From positions 558,001-622,000 of the forward strand of contig JAYJMM010000119.1 in assembly GCA_037349105.1 (NCBI GenBank): DNA of 64,000 nucleotides, read 5' to 3'. Position numbers and translations under genes: made by a program. Position 1 is the stretch's first letter. Every line of letters starts with the position of its first letter. Below the pieces are notes generated by a model. The model saw only the letters and a list, made by a program, of their open reading frames with translations. It searched no databases and was not told the origin of the DNA. Source of the stretch: Limnomonas spitsbergensis (lineage: Eukaryota > Chlorophyta > Chlorophyceae > Chlamydomonadales). Below, in pieces: positions 26,968-38,869 of the stretch.

Positions 26968-29900
26968 CTAAGTGACCGTCATGTATTCACATGAGGTGGG
27001 ATCAATCACTGCAGAGGGTCCCATTCTTGCTGCGCGGCCGTTCATGCTGACGGAGCGAGACGAGGACGGAAACAATAAGGAAGATTGGGGTGAAAGGCGG
27101 TGCGCCGAGCCTGCCCTCCCACCTTCGCTAGCTCTTGTAGCTGGAGGCAGCAGCGGCAAATTCTCTTCATTTCCGAACGAAGGATCTTGATCTGCGGCTA
27201 CGTTGAAGTCAAAAGCCCTCTCCGTAATCCAGCTGGGCTCAGCTGTCTCTGATGGCATAGCCGCTGCGCCATTCCTGTCCACGGCAGCTGTCTGCTGAGC
27301 TATGGCCGGCAAGAGCTGCAGCTGCTGCTGCTTCGCGGTGAACCCGGACTCCGGCCCCAAAGCCAGTGGGGACGGCTCGCTACGAGACTTGACCCTTTCC
27401 TGCCCCAACTTCTGGTGGGTGTACCTGATGTAGGTGTGTATGGTTAAGAGTGCAGTATTAATAATAATATAATGTACAATAATACACTGAACCGGTACCG
27501 GTACATACAAACGTACACTGTATATTGATTGCAGATACCTAAGTCAATGACGTTACACCTTTGGGCCCTGCTCAAATAAGGCGCGGCCGCGTGGGCGCCT
27601 AACTAAAGAGGTGGGAGGATGCCTAAGTATGACTTTCAGAGTGAGCCAGCAGGCGGTCCTCTGATTCCCACATACTTGTCTTGTGATTCTGCTGTGACAC
27701 AACTACCCTACCCATACCATGGAACATGAATATTATACAATGCTGCATTCCTCCTGCATTTAAATACCCACCCATAATGCTCATCATGGCCTAGCAGAAG
27801 CATGTTCCATTTATCCATGATTCACTTGAACACCTCATGGGTAATGCCAATATGCTTCCTAGCTCATCCATGCTATAATTGATGCATGACCCAATCATTC
27901 AATACCCCCCCTATAATTCCAAGCACGGCTGAGCTGATGCATGCCCCCATTATTTCCGCACTCACCACATGATCCCCAGCATGGCTATGCTGACCCCCAA
28001 CAGCTTCTTGAGCGGCATGGAATCTCCGAAGAATAAGCAGCCCCCTGTGAGGATGATGACTGTCTTGAGGTGACCCACCTAGGGACATGAAGGGAGGATG
28101 GCAGTGAGGGTTAACAGGGGAGGAGGACAGGGAGGGGAGAAGGGGAGGGAGATGGGAAGTGTAAAATGATGGGAGGAGGGCAGAGAGAGTGGGGAGGAGG
28201 GGGGAAGAGGAGGGGAGGAGGGGAGGGGAGGACGGGAGGAGGAGGGAAGGAGGAGGGCAGAGAGGGTAATGAGGGGAAGAATGGGAGGATGGTGGGCAGG
28301 CAAGGAAAGGATGAGGGGAGGAGGGGAGGAGGACAGGGATGGGAGGGGGCAGTGAGGGGAGGGAGGGGAGGGGACAGGGAGGGTAAGGAGGGGAGTAGGG
28401 CAGGGAGGGCAAGGAGAGGAGAAGGAAAGGAGGGGAACAGGAGAAGGGTCCGGTGGGGAGGGGGGGAGGGGGGCATCGATGGAATGGAGTCACTCAATTA
28501 GACATGTTCAGTATCCAGACAGCAGGTTCAGTATCCAGACAGCAGGTTCAGTAAGTGGCAACTTTGTGAGAAGTCCCAACGACCAAATTCGCTGCCTGAG
28601 TCGGGAAATTCAAACACGGATTCCCGAAATGGCTAAATGCATCACAAGGCAGCTATGCAGGTTGATATCTGACAGCTAGCTGATCCCACGGCAAGGCCGA
28701 CTGTGGAAGCACACCAACACGTGAACCCTTCCGGCCCATCTTTTAGGCGCTACCCACAGCTCCCTTGTTTGCCACATGGCAAGGCAGGTCGTGGGGGCAA
28801 GAAAATACCTGAACCCTGCCGGCTGATCTTCTAGGCGATGCCCACTGCTCCCTCTCCCAAGTCTTACCACATTGAAGGTGAGAGAGGAGCTGACGCCTAT
28901 CACCAGGAATGTGGACAGCGACACCAGCAGCCCCAGCACTGCGCTGATGAAGATGGCCAGCAGGGCGCCCCAGGTGAAGGGGAAGCCGAGCAGGGTGTCA
29001 GCGGTGCGTTCGGTGCTGCTCCACCCCATCTGCGGACAACAGGAATCCACGCATTGCGCGGTTTGGATCTCAATTGCAATCAATTCTTGGCTACTTAAGC
29101 AAGAAGAGCTTTTGTCCAGGCTTGGCTGGTGTGTGTGCTAAAAGGCTGTATTTAGTGCCGCCGCAGAAAGGGGACGCCTATCAAACCCAAACCCCCACAA
29201 CCCTTTCACACCTTATGGTCTACCAGCCCACTGGCCCAGCCGCTTCATCAATTTGCCCAAAGTAGTATCCTCCTCCTTCCAGCCCCAAGTCTACCAGATG
29301 GGGCTGCATGGTAGGCATGCATCCACACCTGTTCGCACATCGGCGTCGGCTCACTGAGCACGAGTGTTGCCTGCGGGCTCACTGGCTCACCGGCCCCACA
29401 CATTCATCCTTTTGCTCAAAGTTCCCAACCTTCCTGTCTACCTGTTCACACATGGGTACCAGCACAGCCAGCATGAGTGTGGCCTGCGGCGTGTATGCCT
29501 GCAGCAGCTGCATGCTGCTGGCACGGAGCTCCTTCTGCTTGCTGCCCACCCAGGTTTGGTACAGCCCCGTGACAATGGTGGCGGCAGCGCCGACTAGCAT
29601 GCCGCTGACGCTGCTGATCATCTACGCGGCAACAATCAGGAGGTGATGTCATGAGCTGTGGTTACATGGTTTTCTGGCGTGCTTAAAATATAACAAATGG
29701 AATCTATACCAGTAATGCATGACAGGGCCTATCCTCCTCGCAGCACGCATGACAGGGCCTATCCTCCTAGCAGCACGCATGACAGGGCCTATCCTCCTTG
29801 CAGCACGCATGACACCTGATGTGCTCAACTCTGAGTCCAAGCAAAATAAACCACTGAATTGACCATGGACGGTGTGGTACATATTTTTATCTCACAGCCA

Positions 29901-31853
29901 TTCCCCCCCTTGAATTTGAATTTCTGTTGTTCATATGAGATATGAATCATCATCCTCCATTTCCAATTCTCTCCGGACGCACCTTTGCATCATTGACGGT
30001 CGCGACGACAATGCCGATGCACACGACTAGGACGGATGCCACCACTTTGGCAGAGGGCAGTCTCCGAAACATGATGACGTCCAGGGCCATGACTGTTGGA
30101 GCAACTGCATTAGGCGTTCAGACGTCACGATACGTACTTGCCTTCTTCTTAGATATCCATTCAGATGCATCATACTATTCAGGAGATACGAAATATCAAA
30201 TATTACATACCGGTATGTACTGGTATACCTGTATATATAAAGACAGGTCTGTCAAATCTGCCCTCTACAACCCCACCCGGCACTCAATCACTGAAAGACA
30301 CTATAATCTGCTGATTTATGGTCCACAGTTGATTGCCATCTATCAAGCCCTAACTGAACACCTAGGTGACATGCAGCACCAGGACCACACGTCAAGGACC
30401 ATGTGCCAATCTTGTGTGGTGCTTGCCCATAGTTTGAATTTACTCACAACACCCATGAGAAACCTGACTGAATAATCATCGTCGCACTATCCGGCATGAC
30501 AAGGCACAGGTACTGCCGGATTTTACAACCATGGAAGCACGATATGGCGCGATATGGCACAGCTTTGGCCGGATTGTGCTATCATGCCCCTCCTCTAGTC
30601 TGTGATTCTGAAACATACTGAAATTACCACAGATTGGCAGACCGACCTGCAATCTTCATCACCTGTCAAAAGCAGGGTTCAAACAAATCAGATAGGCTAT
30701 TGGAAAGTTATAGATAACGGTAAGTTGAAAACAAGCAGAATTATTTTTGAACCGTTTCGACACGGAATGGAGATTCAATGGCTGTGAAGGCTGCCCCGTC
30801 GATGATGCCTGCCAATGTGACCAAGGTCCATTTCACTGGTTTGAGATGTGGATGATGCCAAACGAAATGAAACTTGGACCCAACAGGGATTCTGCAGCAC
30901 TGCTGCCACATGCCCATGCATGCACCAATAAGGCATGCTGGTAGCTTCATCTGATCTCCAGTTTTGAACCCCCTCCCAGAAAGCGCTTGCTTGGGGCTGG
31001 CCTGCTTACTTGGTAGAAGCCGACAGTGTTGAACCTGAGGCTCATGTTGCATAGAACGATGTAGCCAACATACGCGGCTGCCAGGTTGGTGAGTCGGAGC
31101 TGAGGGATCTGCTTGGCCTCGAAGAAGCGCAGCCTGGCCATGAGACGCATGCCAGCCACGGTAAAGATCGTGTGGATTGCAGTGAGCGCAAACGTAAAAT
31201 GGAAACCGCACGTCTCAAAGACTGCCTTGTTGGCAAACACGATGCCACTGAGGAGGGCAGGAGATCAACAGCTCTCAGTGCACTGCAGTATTATCCAGAG
31301 TATGGCAGGAGATTTCCTGCATTTCTAAAGCCTGGGAATCTGAGTCAATCTTTATTCTTGTGATCATCCTGTTGGAGCAAAGGAATCTTCTGTGCACCTC
31401 TATTTTACAGCCTTTCCCACTCATTTTAGGTAATAAAAAGTTCATTCAAGGGGCGCCAGGAAGGTGCTTGGGACTGCAGCCCATGAACACACTCGCAACC
31501 ATGTTAGAGCATGAGGTGCACAATGCAAGATCCATGACACGAATGCCAGTGGCTTACAATGGGGGGTGGTGCACAAGCATCATAGTGGTTTGTTAGCTTT
31601 CATGCACAAGCGACTGATGAGGCCTGCATGCTGCCCTTCATGGACGTCTTCTAAAGATTGATGGGCCACAGCCGATTTTTGCATACGGGTCGTTTTCTCC
31701 AGTACCGATGCGGTATGCAAGATTGATGCCTCTTGGGACCTCAGAAGCAGCAGCAGGCGGGTGTGCTATCTCGAGACTGTACCTGCCAGAGACGAGATTG
31801 AGGACGCAGTAGGCCAGCACCCGGAGGTTTTGGGCCGATCCTGGATGACCCAT
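26968..31853 (-). CDS. TPT-family (EamA-type) nucleotide-sugar/triose-phosphate transporter, copy A
   Basis: Golgi/ER-type solute antiporter of the plant KT/TPT group, closest in motif to UDP-galactose/UDP-rhamnose and UDP-xylose transporters; the substrate is not decidable. Eight exons in transcript order: 31853-31783, 31247-31010, 30662-30647 (16 nt), 30104-29983, 29621-29442, 29029-28868, 28078-27966 and 27424-26968 (TAG). Phases agree throughout and give 452 residues. Landmarks: NLVSSGIVFANKAVF, LSLRFNTVGFYQ|VMKIAV|APTVMALDVI, WVGSKQKELRASSMQLLQAY, SSLTFNVVGHLKTVIILTGG and YTHQKLGQ. About ten membrane segments are seen. A hydrophilic C-terminal tail of about 140 residues follows the last membrane segment. 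The start was taken at the ATG that gives an exon 1 ending LNLVSG, as in copy B. Tandem paralogue of copy B. Confidence 0.92.
27544..27620 (-). mobile_element. LINE 3' tail, family 1, in transporter intron 7
   Basis: GTCAATGACGTTACACCTTT GGGCCCTGCTC, AAATAAGG, CGCGGCCGCGTGGGCGCCTA: the reverse complement of the family 1 terminus. It is in sense with the host gene and lies between the last two exons. Confidence 0.75.
28086..28480 (+). repeat. Long GGGAGGAGGG purine tract in transporter copy A intron 6
   Basis: About 400 bases of almost pure G/A on the + strand, i.e. C/T on the coding strand. It lies directly upstream of the acceptor of exon 28078-27966. The same feature sits at the same intron position in copy B. 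Confidence 0.9.
29722..29815 (+). repeat. 30-bp tandem repeat, about three units
   Basis: CACGCATGACAGGGCCTATC plus CTCCTNGCAG, repeated three times with a partial fourth, in intron 29622-29982 of transporter copy A. Confidence 0.85.
30647..30662 (-). other. 16-nt microexon of transporter copy A
   Basis: GTGATGAAGATTGCAG is bounded by GACAG| and |GTCGGT on the - strand. It codes for VMKIA plus the first base of the next Val. Without it the flanking exons are out of frame by one base (phase 0 donor, phase 1 acceptor). Confidence 0.85.
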
Positions 31854-32665
31854 TCCTCCTAGATGGTAGGTGGCCTTAATTGTTGTTGTTGCGGCGTAAG
31901 GCTCTCCAGTCTCGATCGACAATTCTTGAATGGCACAGAACTATATTACATCCAAGGTTCCTAGTTCGAAATGAAATAAAACGGTTTTATGAATACCGGC
32001 CCCCTCCTGGCTCCTGTCATGGTTAACAAATGCTGTCAATAGGGGTCTCGGGATCATCGGTCAGACTGTTGAGAGCAAGCCTCGGGATCATCGATCCCGG
32101 GACCCGTATTAGCGCCCGATGTGACCCGGGCGACTGACGTGACCCGATGCGAGCGACTGTCGGGGACTCGCAAGCGTGATCTCCGCGGCGTTGTGGGTAC
32201 CGCTGGATGGGCCTCGGGCGGCATGGAGAAAGGCATGGCGCTGTGGGATTCCACGTTCCAGGCGATAGAAGGTCAGAAATAAATAAAGTCGATGTAGCAC
32301 ACGAAGGTCAGGCAAGGCACACGTAGGAAGGATAACTGGGGAAAGTCCCGAAAATCAGCTTCCTCGAAAAACCTGTCTCAATGTTCGGCCCCAAAATTGG
32401 AACCGCTGCATGAATGGTGGAGAGGATCACTTTTAGTGCGGAAAACCTGCCAGCTCTTGAAGTCGGTGTGTTGTGTATCTTGTCCATCGACGGTAACAGC
32501 AAGCCAGTGCAGTGCTCTCCCGAGGCAACTCAGCGCTCAAGGCTAAGAGCATCTTAAAAACCTGCAGACTCACTACGACTCCCAGCCAGCTACCTACTAC
32601 CTCTGATAGAGCAATTGTTTCCCATTCCTAACCCCTTGATAGTCTGTCTCATTCCATCCATCTAA
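31854..32665. other. Spacer between transporter copies A and B
   Basis: It includes the promoter and 5' UTR of copy A and the 3' UTR of copy B. A CpG-rich block at about 32040-32180 holds repeated TCGGGATCATCG motifs around GGGATCATCGATCCC (near 32092-32100). No gene was recognised. Confidence 0.45.
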
Positions 32666-35600
32666 TCAAGCCTCGGCCTTACAGGATTTATTCGATGCAA
32701 CCCACTCCAAGGCTCCATTTTGTCTCCTAGTACTCGGCCCTCCCACACTACCCCCACTCCCTACGATCCCACTCAGCAACGTGGACAGCGGCCCCCCTGC
32801 AGCCGTCAGGAGCACCGCCCCCTCTGAGGGCGTATGCGACACCGCACTGCTACCGCCACCACCACCACCACTGCCGGTCGCCGGCGAGTTGGAGGCGCTG
32901 CCTCCGCCCCTCCGTGCTGAAAGCCCCAGCGTGAAAACCGACTTGCCCATGATGCGCGGGTCGAAGCGGGATGAGGACTTGCCCGACGCCGCAGCGGCGG
33001 TGGCTCCCCGCTTGTGCTGCGGCAGGAGCGGCTGCATGTGATGCCCCTCTGGCCCCGAAGCTGAGGGCGAGACCTCAGTTTGCACAAGCTTCAAATGCGT
33101 GTACCTGACCAGCCGCAGGGGAACAGCAGGAAGGGCAGTCAGCACTCAGTAGAGAAAGGACATTGACTAGTCGATGCCTTCCACTAGTCCAGGAGGTGGA
33201 TCCACCAGTTCGAGCGAGGAAGCCTTCCTGGCGATCCACGGCGTGCCAGACAGTAATGACAAGAGATGAGGGATCAGGGGAAGTGTTTATTTAGTGCGTG
33301 CCACAACACCTTTGTGAGGCCGCCGGTAGGCCACCACTTGTCAAAAGGGACCACTCTTTTCCTGGACAACGGCCAAGCAGCTTGCCACACCAAACCCTGC
33401 TGGCTGTACGCCAGATTTTAGCTTTCATGTAGCTGGATCACCCCGAAGGGGCATCCTTGATGTGGCAGCATCAGGTATTCTTAGCGAGGTTGATGGATAC
33501 GAATCATGGTCACGTAATGCATGGCCTCATAATTCATGCAGCAGCCCTTTGGTCAGAAGCAAGAGTGCATCTGACCAAGTCTTGGCCCATACCGGCAACA
33601 GTGCTAGTACGGGCAAAAAGTGTCAGTCCGAGCCTGGGGCCAAACCCGTTTTGAGCCAGGCGGCTAGCAAGTCATCCAAAGCAAATTACGAATAGAAGAA
33701 AGCTTCGGCTACAACTCAGCTACATCACTGTCATTGGCGGGGATGGCCTGGTGCAGCATTGGCAGCGAGTCCTGCTGTCTGGGTCACCAGCCGCAAGCCG
33801 ATCAAGGTTTGGTCAACATCGGCTCAGAAGTGGCTGCCCAGCAGCCTGCCAAAGGTGGCCGGGTGCGCACTTACATAAACCCTTGAATGAAGTTATATGT
33901 CAGAAGCAGAACTTGGGCTAGAACCGAGCCTTTGGTGACTCATGTTCATGATGCCTGCAGAGCCCTTGACTTGCACGCAACGGTATATAGGATTTCAGAA
34001 CTATAAGCTATTTGATTAGAAATCTCTTAAAAAGTCCTGGGGATTCTTAGCACATCGTTCGTTTTATTTTCAAACTCTGTTAAGTCCTTGAGATTTTTAG
34101 CTGGTTGCCAGAGTTCTCCTTTGGGGAGGCTGTGATTTCCAAACCGTTTGCCAACTTTCGGAAATCACACCCTCAACTCCTATTTGCCTGTCTGCGGCCA
34201 TGGACGTGTGATTCCCCCATTCCATACCCTATCAGGGTGCATGCAATTATTTCCTTCTCTTTCTGACAAATGTACGGTTCTCTAGTTACAGCTGCAACTT
34301 AGGCCCTCAAAGATATCGTCAGAGCCTCTTCGAACCACCATGAAAATCCACCACCATGAAAATACGCTGCCACCCATTCACCCACACATGCTTTCCAGCA
34401 CAGCTGAGCGGATGCATGCCCCAATTATTTAGTACCCCTAATAAAATTCCCATCACGGCTAAGCTGAATAGCTCATGCATGCGAGAATGCATGCCACCAT
34501 TATTTCTGCACTCACCACATGATACCCAGCATGGCTATGCTGACCCCAAACAGCTTCTTAAGCGGCATGGAATCCCCGAAGAATAAGCAGCCCCCTGTGA
34601 GGATGATGACTGTCTTGAGGTGACCCACCTAGGGACATAAAGGGAGGAGGGAAGAAAAGGCTAAACAAAGGAGGAGGACAGGGAGGGGAGGAGGGGAGGC
34701 CGGGAGAAAGAGGGAAGGAGGAACATGATGGGAGGGGGCAGAGAGGGTGAACAGGGGACGAGGACAGGGAGGGGAGGAGGGTAAGAGGGAAGGGGAAGAA
34801 GGGGTGAAGAGGGGAGGAGGAGAAGAGGGCAGGGAGGAGGGCAGAGGGGGTAGAGAAGGGAGGAGGGGAGGAGGGGAAGAAGGGGAAGGGGGGAGGAGGG
34901 AGGAGGAGGGTAAGGAGGAGGGTAAGGAGGGGAGGAGGGGAGGAGGGGAGGAAAGACGTTACGTCTCACCAGTAAAGCATCATGCCGAGCCGCCCCTTAG
35001 ATACTAGCAATTATTTTTAGGAGCAGCAGCCGAGGGGAATTTGAGGGTTTTTGAATCCCAGCTAGGCAAGGGTCCGGCAGTCTGGCGAGTGCAACATTTG
35101 TGTCCAAGATGTTACAACCTGACTGATTCATATATTAGGGAGTGTGCTCAAGGGCTAAGGGCCAGCCTGAGATATATGAGGAAACCTAGCTGTTACAGAA
35201 TTCACACAACCAACCTAAGCCTTTTTCGAAAGGGCCAGACAGAGCTACCCAGGAGGAAACCGGCATGGAGAACCAAGACAAAACCACAAAGTCTAACAAG
35301 GACAAATCAAAGGCATCCAAAACAAGGAAACCAAAAGAACCGAAAGAGACCGAGAAAAAAACGGAAAACCCAAAACAGCCCAGTCAAACAAGGAAAGCCT
35401 GTCTCCGCAGCCTGCACTGCCCTCCCCATTGGAAGGTCAAAGACAGCCCTCCCCCCTCTGTTCAGCTGATCCTACAACATCTAAAAGTCCACGTCAGTTC
35501 ACACTTTCCACAACCAGGGTTTAGACCCTTAATCTAAACCCTGTGTCTTTAAGCCCAGGCCTGAAAATCTACCGAGCCCACACTTACCACATTATAGGTG

Positions 35601-38092
35601 AGGGATGAGGTCACGCCTATGACCAGGAATGTGGACAGAGACACCAGTAGCCCCAGCACCGCACTGATGAAGATGGCCGCGAGTGCACCCCAGGTGTAGG
35701 GGTAGCCTAGCACGGTGTCCTTGGTGCGAGACGCGCTGCTCCAACCCATCTGCACAACAGGCAGGACTGAGAGCGGTCAGCACTGCTGTACAACAAGCAG
35801 CGTTACCACTGGCCAGCGCCTCTGCACAACCAACAGCTTTGGAGTGACGAGCCCATCTGTTCAAGAAACTGCAGTGCCCCTGATCAGCACAAGTCAATCC
35901 ACACCCCGTTTTGCGTATCGATTTGTGAATCCATCCAGCTTTAAAGCGTAGCCAGCTCCCCTGTTCAGTGCCGCCGTTTCTTGGCGGTAAAGCCCGCCCC
36001 CTCCGCCCACATACGAGGAGGCTTTGCCACTGGCTAGTGGGATGACCCAATGTTGTTGGGGGCTGCATGGTAAGCATGCATCCACACCTGTTCATACACA
36101 TACATCAGCTCACCGAGCACGAGCGTTGCCTGCGAGCTCATTGGCTCACCGGCCCCAGACATGAACCCTTTTGCTGAAAGTTCCCAACCTTCCTGTCTAC
36201 CTGTTCACACATGGGCACCAGCACAGCCAGCATGAGTGTGGCCTGCGGCGTGTATGCCTGCAACAGCTGCATGCTGCTTGCACAGAGCTCCTTTTGCTTG
36301 CTGCCCGCCCAGCTCTGGTACAGAGCCGTCACCACTGTTGCGGCTGCCCCGATGAGCATGCCGCTCACATTACTGACCATCTGCATGGCAAAAAAAGGAG
36401 GTGGTGTCATGAGCCGTGGGTGTATGGCTTTGCTGGCGTGCTTGGAGTATTTTGGGGGGCAGCACAAAACTGGGCATATAAAAAACGCCTAAGGTTCAAA
36501 ACGAATCTGAGCTGCGATTGCGGTGGGTGGAGGCTTCAGTCTGGTCATATCGTCTGAATGCTACGGCACATCGATTTGTGCCGCTCGGCCTCATGGGGCT
36601 GAATGTTTGGGAGGCCCTGTCAAAATGTTTTTTTGCACACGCAAGTGTCTCCTCGTGGTCCCCCCAGGATGTAGCTCTTCACGCACATGTGCATTATTGC
36701 ATGTGACAACGGCGGCGCTATCAAAACGATACCGAGACATCGTGGCCAGCTTTCCATTTCAGCACGCGTGCATGCCCAGAAAAGCACCCCTACGCCCTAT
36801 TCGATACCTGGGTGTCTGTAACGGTCGCCACTGTTATTCCCAGACACACTATAAAGACGGACGCCACGATCTTAGGCTGAGGCAGCTTCCTGAAGAGGAT
36901 GACATCCAATGCTATCACTGTGGGGGCCACTGCGCAGGAGCAAGAATGAGGAGTAGAGGGTTGAGGCTGGCGGAGCCTCATGGAGAGGAGGACATCCAAC
37001 AGTATGGAGCCCGGCAGTAATTTAAACTGATGCACCATTCATCTCCTAGTATGGTCAGCTTACAGCCACCCTCCGACCGGGACCTTTCCAGTGGTGGTGG
37101 TTGGTGCGAAGCAGTGGGGGTCCCGAAGAGCAAACAAGTAAATCGATGCGCTTTGACTACATGAGCAATACATTACCAGACCCCACAGCTACCATTGTGC
37201 ACATCAGACACTGTGTTGAGTTCTTCCCTAGCTACCGGTGTTCGCAAACTCAAACCCCATGTATCCTTTATTCCTATTCCCATTCTCTGTTTCCAGGGAT
37301 GTGTGTGGCGCTGTCCTCACCGGCGATCTTCATGACCTGCGCACAGAGCATTATCATGCACGTCAGAAAGACTCCGGCGCATGCACCGGTAAGTGAAGTC
37401 AGGATAATCTAGGTTTTTGGTGATGCAGGTCATTTATTCTACAACATGGATAAATAAATACATCATGACGTGTATTTCAGCAGAGGCTTCAGCAGAAAGC
37501 AAGTGCCCTTGCTAATCAGCGTGGCACATACCAATTCAAGCTAGTTTCGTGGGTGGTATTCGGGCATTCAACCATGCGCATATCGGAACCCATCAGATTC
37601 CCATGCGGCATGGTGAGCATTTTTTCATGCATCGGCAGGCGTAACAGCATGTGCCATGCATACATGTACATGGCACTGCCCATGCAACCCAGCTGATGCT
37701 GTCTCTCACTTGGTAGAACCCGACAGTGTTGACCTGAAGGCTCAGGTTGCCCAGCACTATATAGCCAACATATGCCGCTGCCAGCTGCGTCAGGCGGGAC
37801 TGGGGAATGTTCTTGACCTCGAAGAAGCCGATCCACGCAAGGGCCAGCATGCCGAGCATCGTGAAAGCGGTATTGAGCACGGTCAGGGCGAAGACGAAGT
37901 GGAAGCCGTAATTCTGGAAAACTGCCTTGTTGGCGAACACGATGCCGCTGCGTCAACCCGGCAACGCGGTCAAGCGCAACACCACTGGCCGGGACAGATC
38001 AGGATCTGTCTGATGATTGCGAGATTTTCTCACCTTGCTGATACAATGTTCATCAAGCCATAGCTGAGGCCTTTCAGGGTAGATGCGGTCAT
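32666..38092 (-). CDS. TPT-family (EamA-type) nucleotide-sugar/triose-phosphate transporter, copy B
   Basis: Tandem paralogue of copy A with every intron at the same codon. Eight exons in transcript order: 38092-38034 (ATG at 38092), 37947-37710, 37336-37321 (16 nt), 36929-36808, 36380-36201, 35749-35588, 34628-34516 and 33104-32666 (TGA). Total 442 residues. Internal exon lengths 238, 16, 122, 180, 162 and 113 are identical to copy A. Motifs: GLMNIVSASGIVFANKAVF, LSLQVNTVGFYQ|VMKIAV|APTVIALDVI, WAGSKQKELCASSMQLLQAY, SSLTYNVVGHLKTVIILTGG and YTHLKLVQ. Only the first exon and the Ser/Gly-rich C-terminal tail differ strongly between the copies. Probable Golgi/ER sugar-nucleotide antiporter; substrate not decidable from motifs. 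Introns here are longer than in copy A. Confidence 0.92.
34640..34960 (+). repeat. Long GGGAGGAGGG purine tract in transporter copy B intron 6
   Basis: A G/A-only stretch of about 320 bases, pyrimidine on the coding strand, immediately upstream of the exon 34628-34516 acceptor. It occupies the same position as the tract in copy A. Confidence 0.9.
37321..37336 (-). other. 16-nt microexon of transporter copy B
   Basis: GTCATGAAGATCGCCG lies between GCGCAG| and |GTGAGG on the - strand. It encodes VMKIA plus one base and restores the frame between exons 37947-37710 and 36929-36808. The encoded peptide is identical to the microexon at 30647-30662. Confidence 0.88.
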
Positions 38093-38860
38093 GGTGCCGG
38101 GCTTACAAAGTTACCTGCCCTGGGCTAGCTAACAGCTGGTCAATTGATTCATGTGTGGTAAATCCGGTGCATACTAAGGCCGATCATGTTTGTCTACGAA
38201 AAGGGAGGTTGGCAATTGCACTCCTGATTGTACATATGGGATGAGAGAAATAAATAAAACGCCTGAGCTGCGCCTGAGCGTGGCTTGAGGAATACGACAT
38301 TTGAAAAGCCGTATACCGGATGAACTTCAAATCCTGATGACAAATTAACGGTTTTGGGGCGAATGCCACGATATCACGAGGTATGTTGAGGCCATGCGGA
38401 GGTGCAGACAATCAGTTTCGGGAATGCCATGGGAGTTGGCCGTTCCATGCACATGGTATTACCCCCTGGTATTACGCAATGCAAATGGAGGTTTTATAAA
38501 CTATGTCATCAGACATTGCTGATAAGACCCAGCAGTCTGGCTTTTGTCACTGTCTCTCTCTGCCAGCAGATTACACCATCCTCATTCCTTAATTTGCTGT
38601 CAGCAGGCCTTTGACACCCATGCATCCAGAGGTCACTGCTGGGGACAGTGCTCCCCGCCTACTTTCGCTGTTGTGACAGTCTGGATAGCATTACCAGGGG
38701 GCATTCACAGTACCGCACCGATATTCCCCCCTTCCAATGGCATAATTTTTGCCGATCATTGCTAACATCAGGCCAACACTGCGTAATTCAGCCCCTCCAT
38801 AAAACGAGCATGCACATAATGACATAAGTCGATTAGTGGATGAAGTACAGTGGCGCCTTA
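38093..38860. other. Region upstream of transporter copy B
   Basis: It presumably contains the copy B promoter. Short unrelated open frames only; nothing recognised. Confidence 0.45.
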
Positions 38861-38869
38861 CCTCCAAGT

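Noticed and set aside
28079..28501. Long Gly/Arg or Pro/Ser frames
   Set aside because: Low-complexity translation of the intronic purine tract; the same holds for 34661-35007.
35041..35469. 142-codon + frame with a Lys/Arg-rich end
   Set aside because: It lies inside transporter copy B intron 6, has no recognisable domain and no support beyond being open. It may be a transposon relic.
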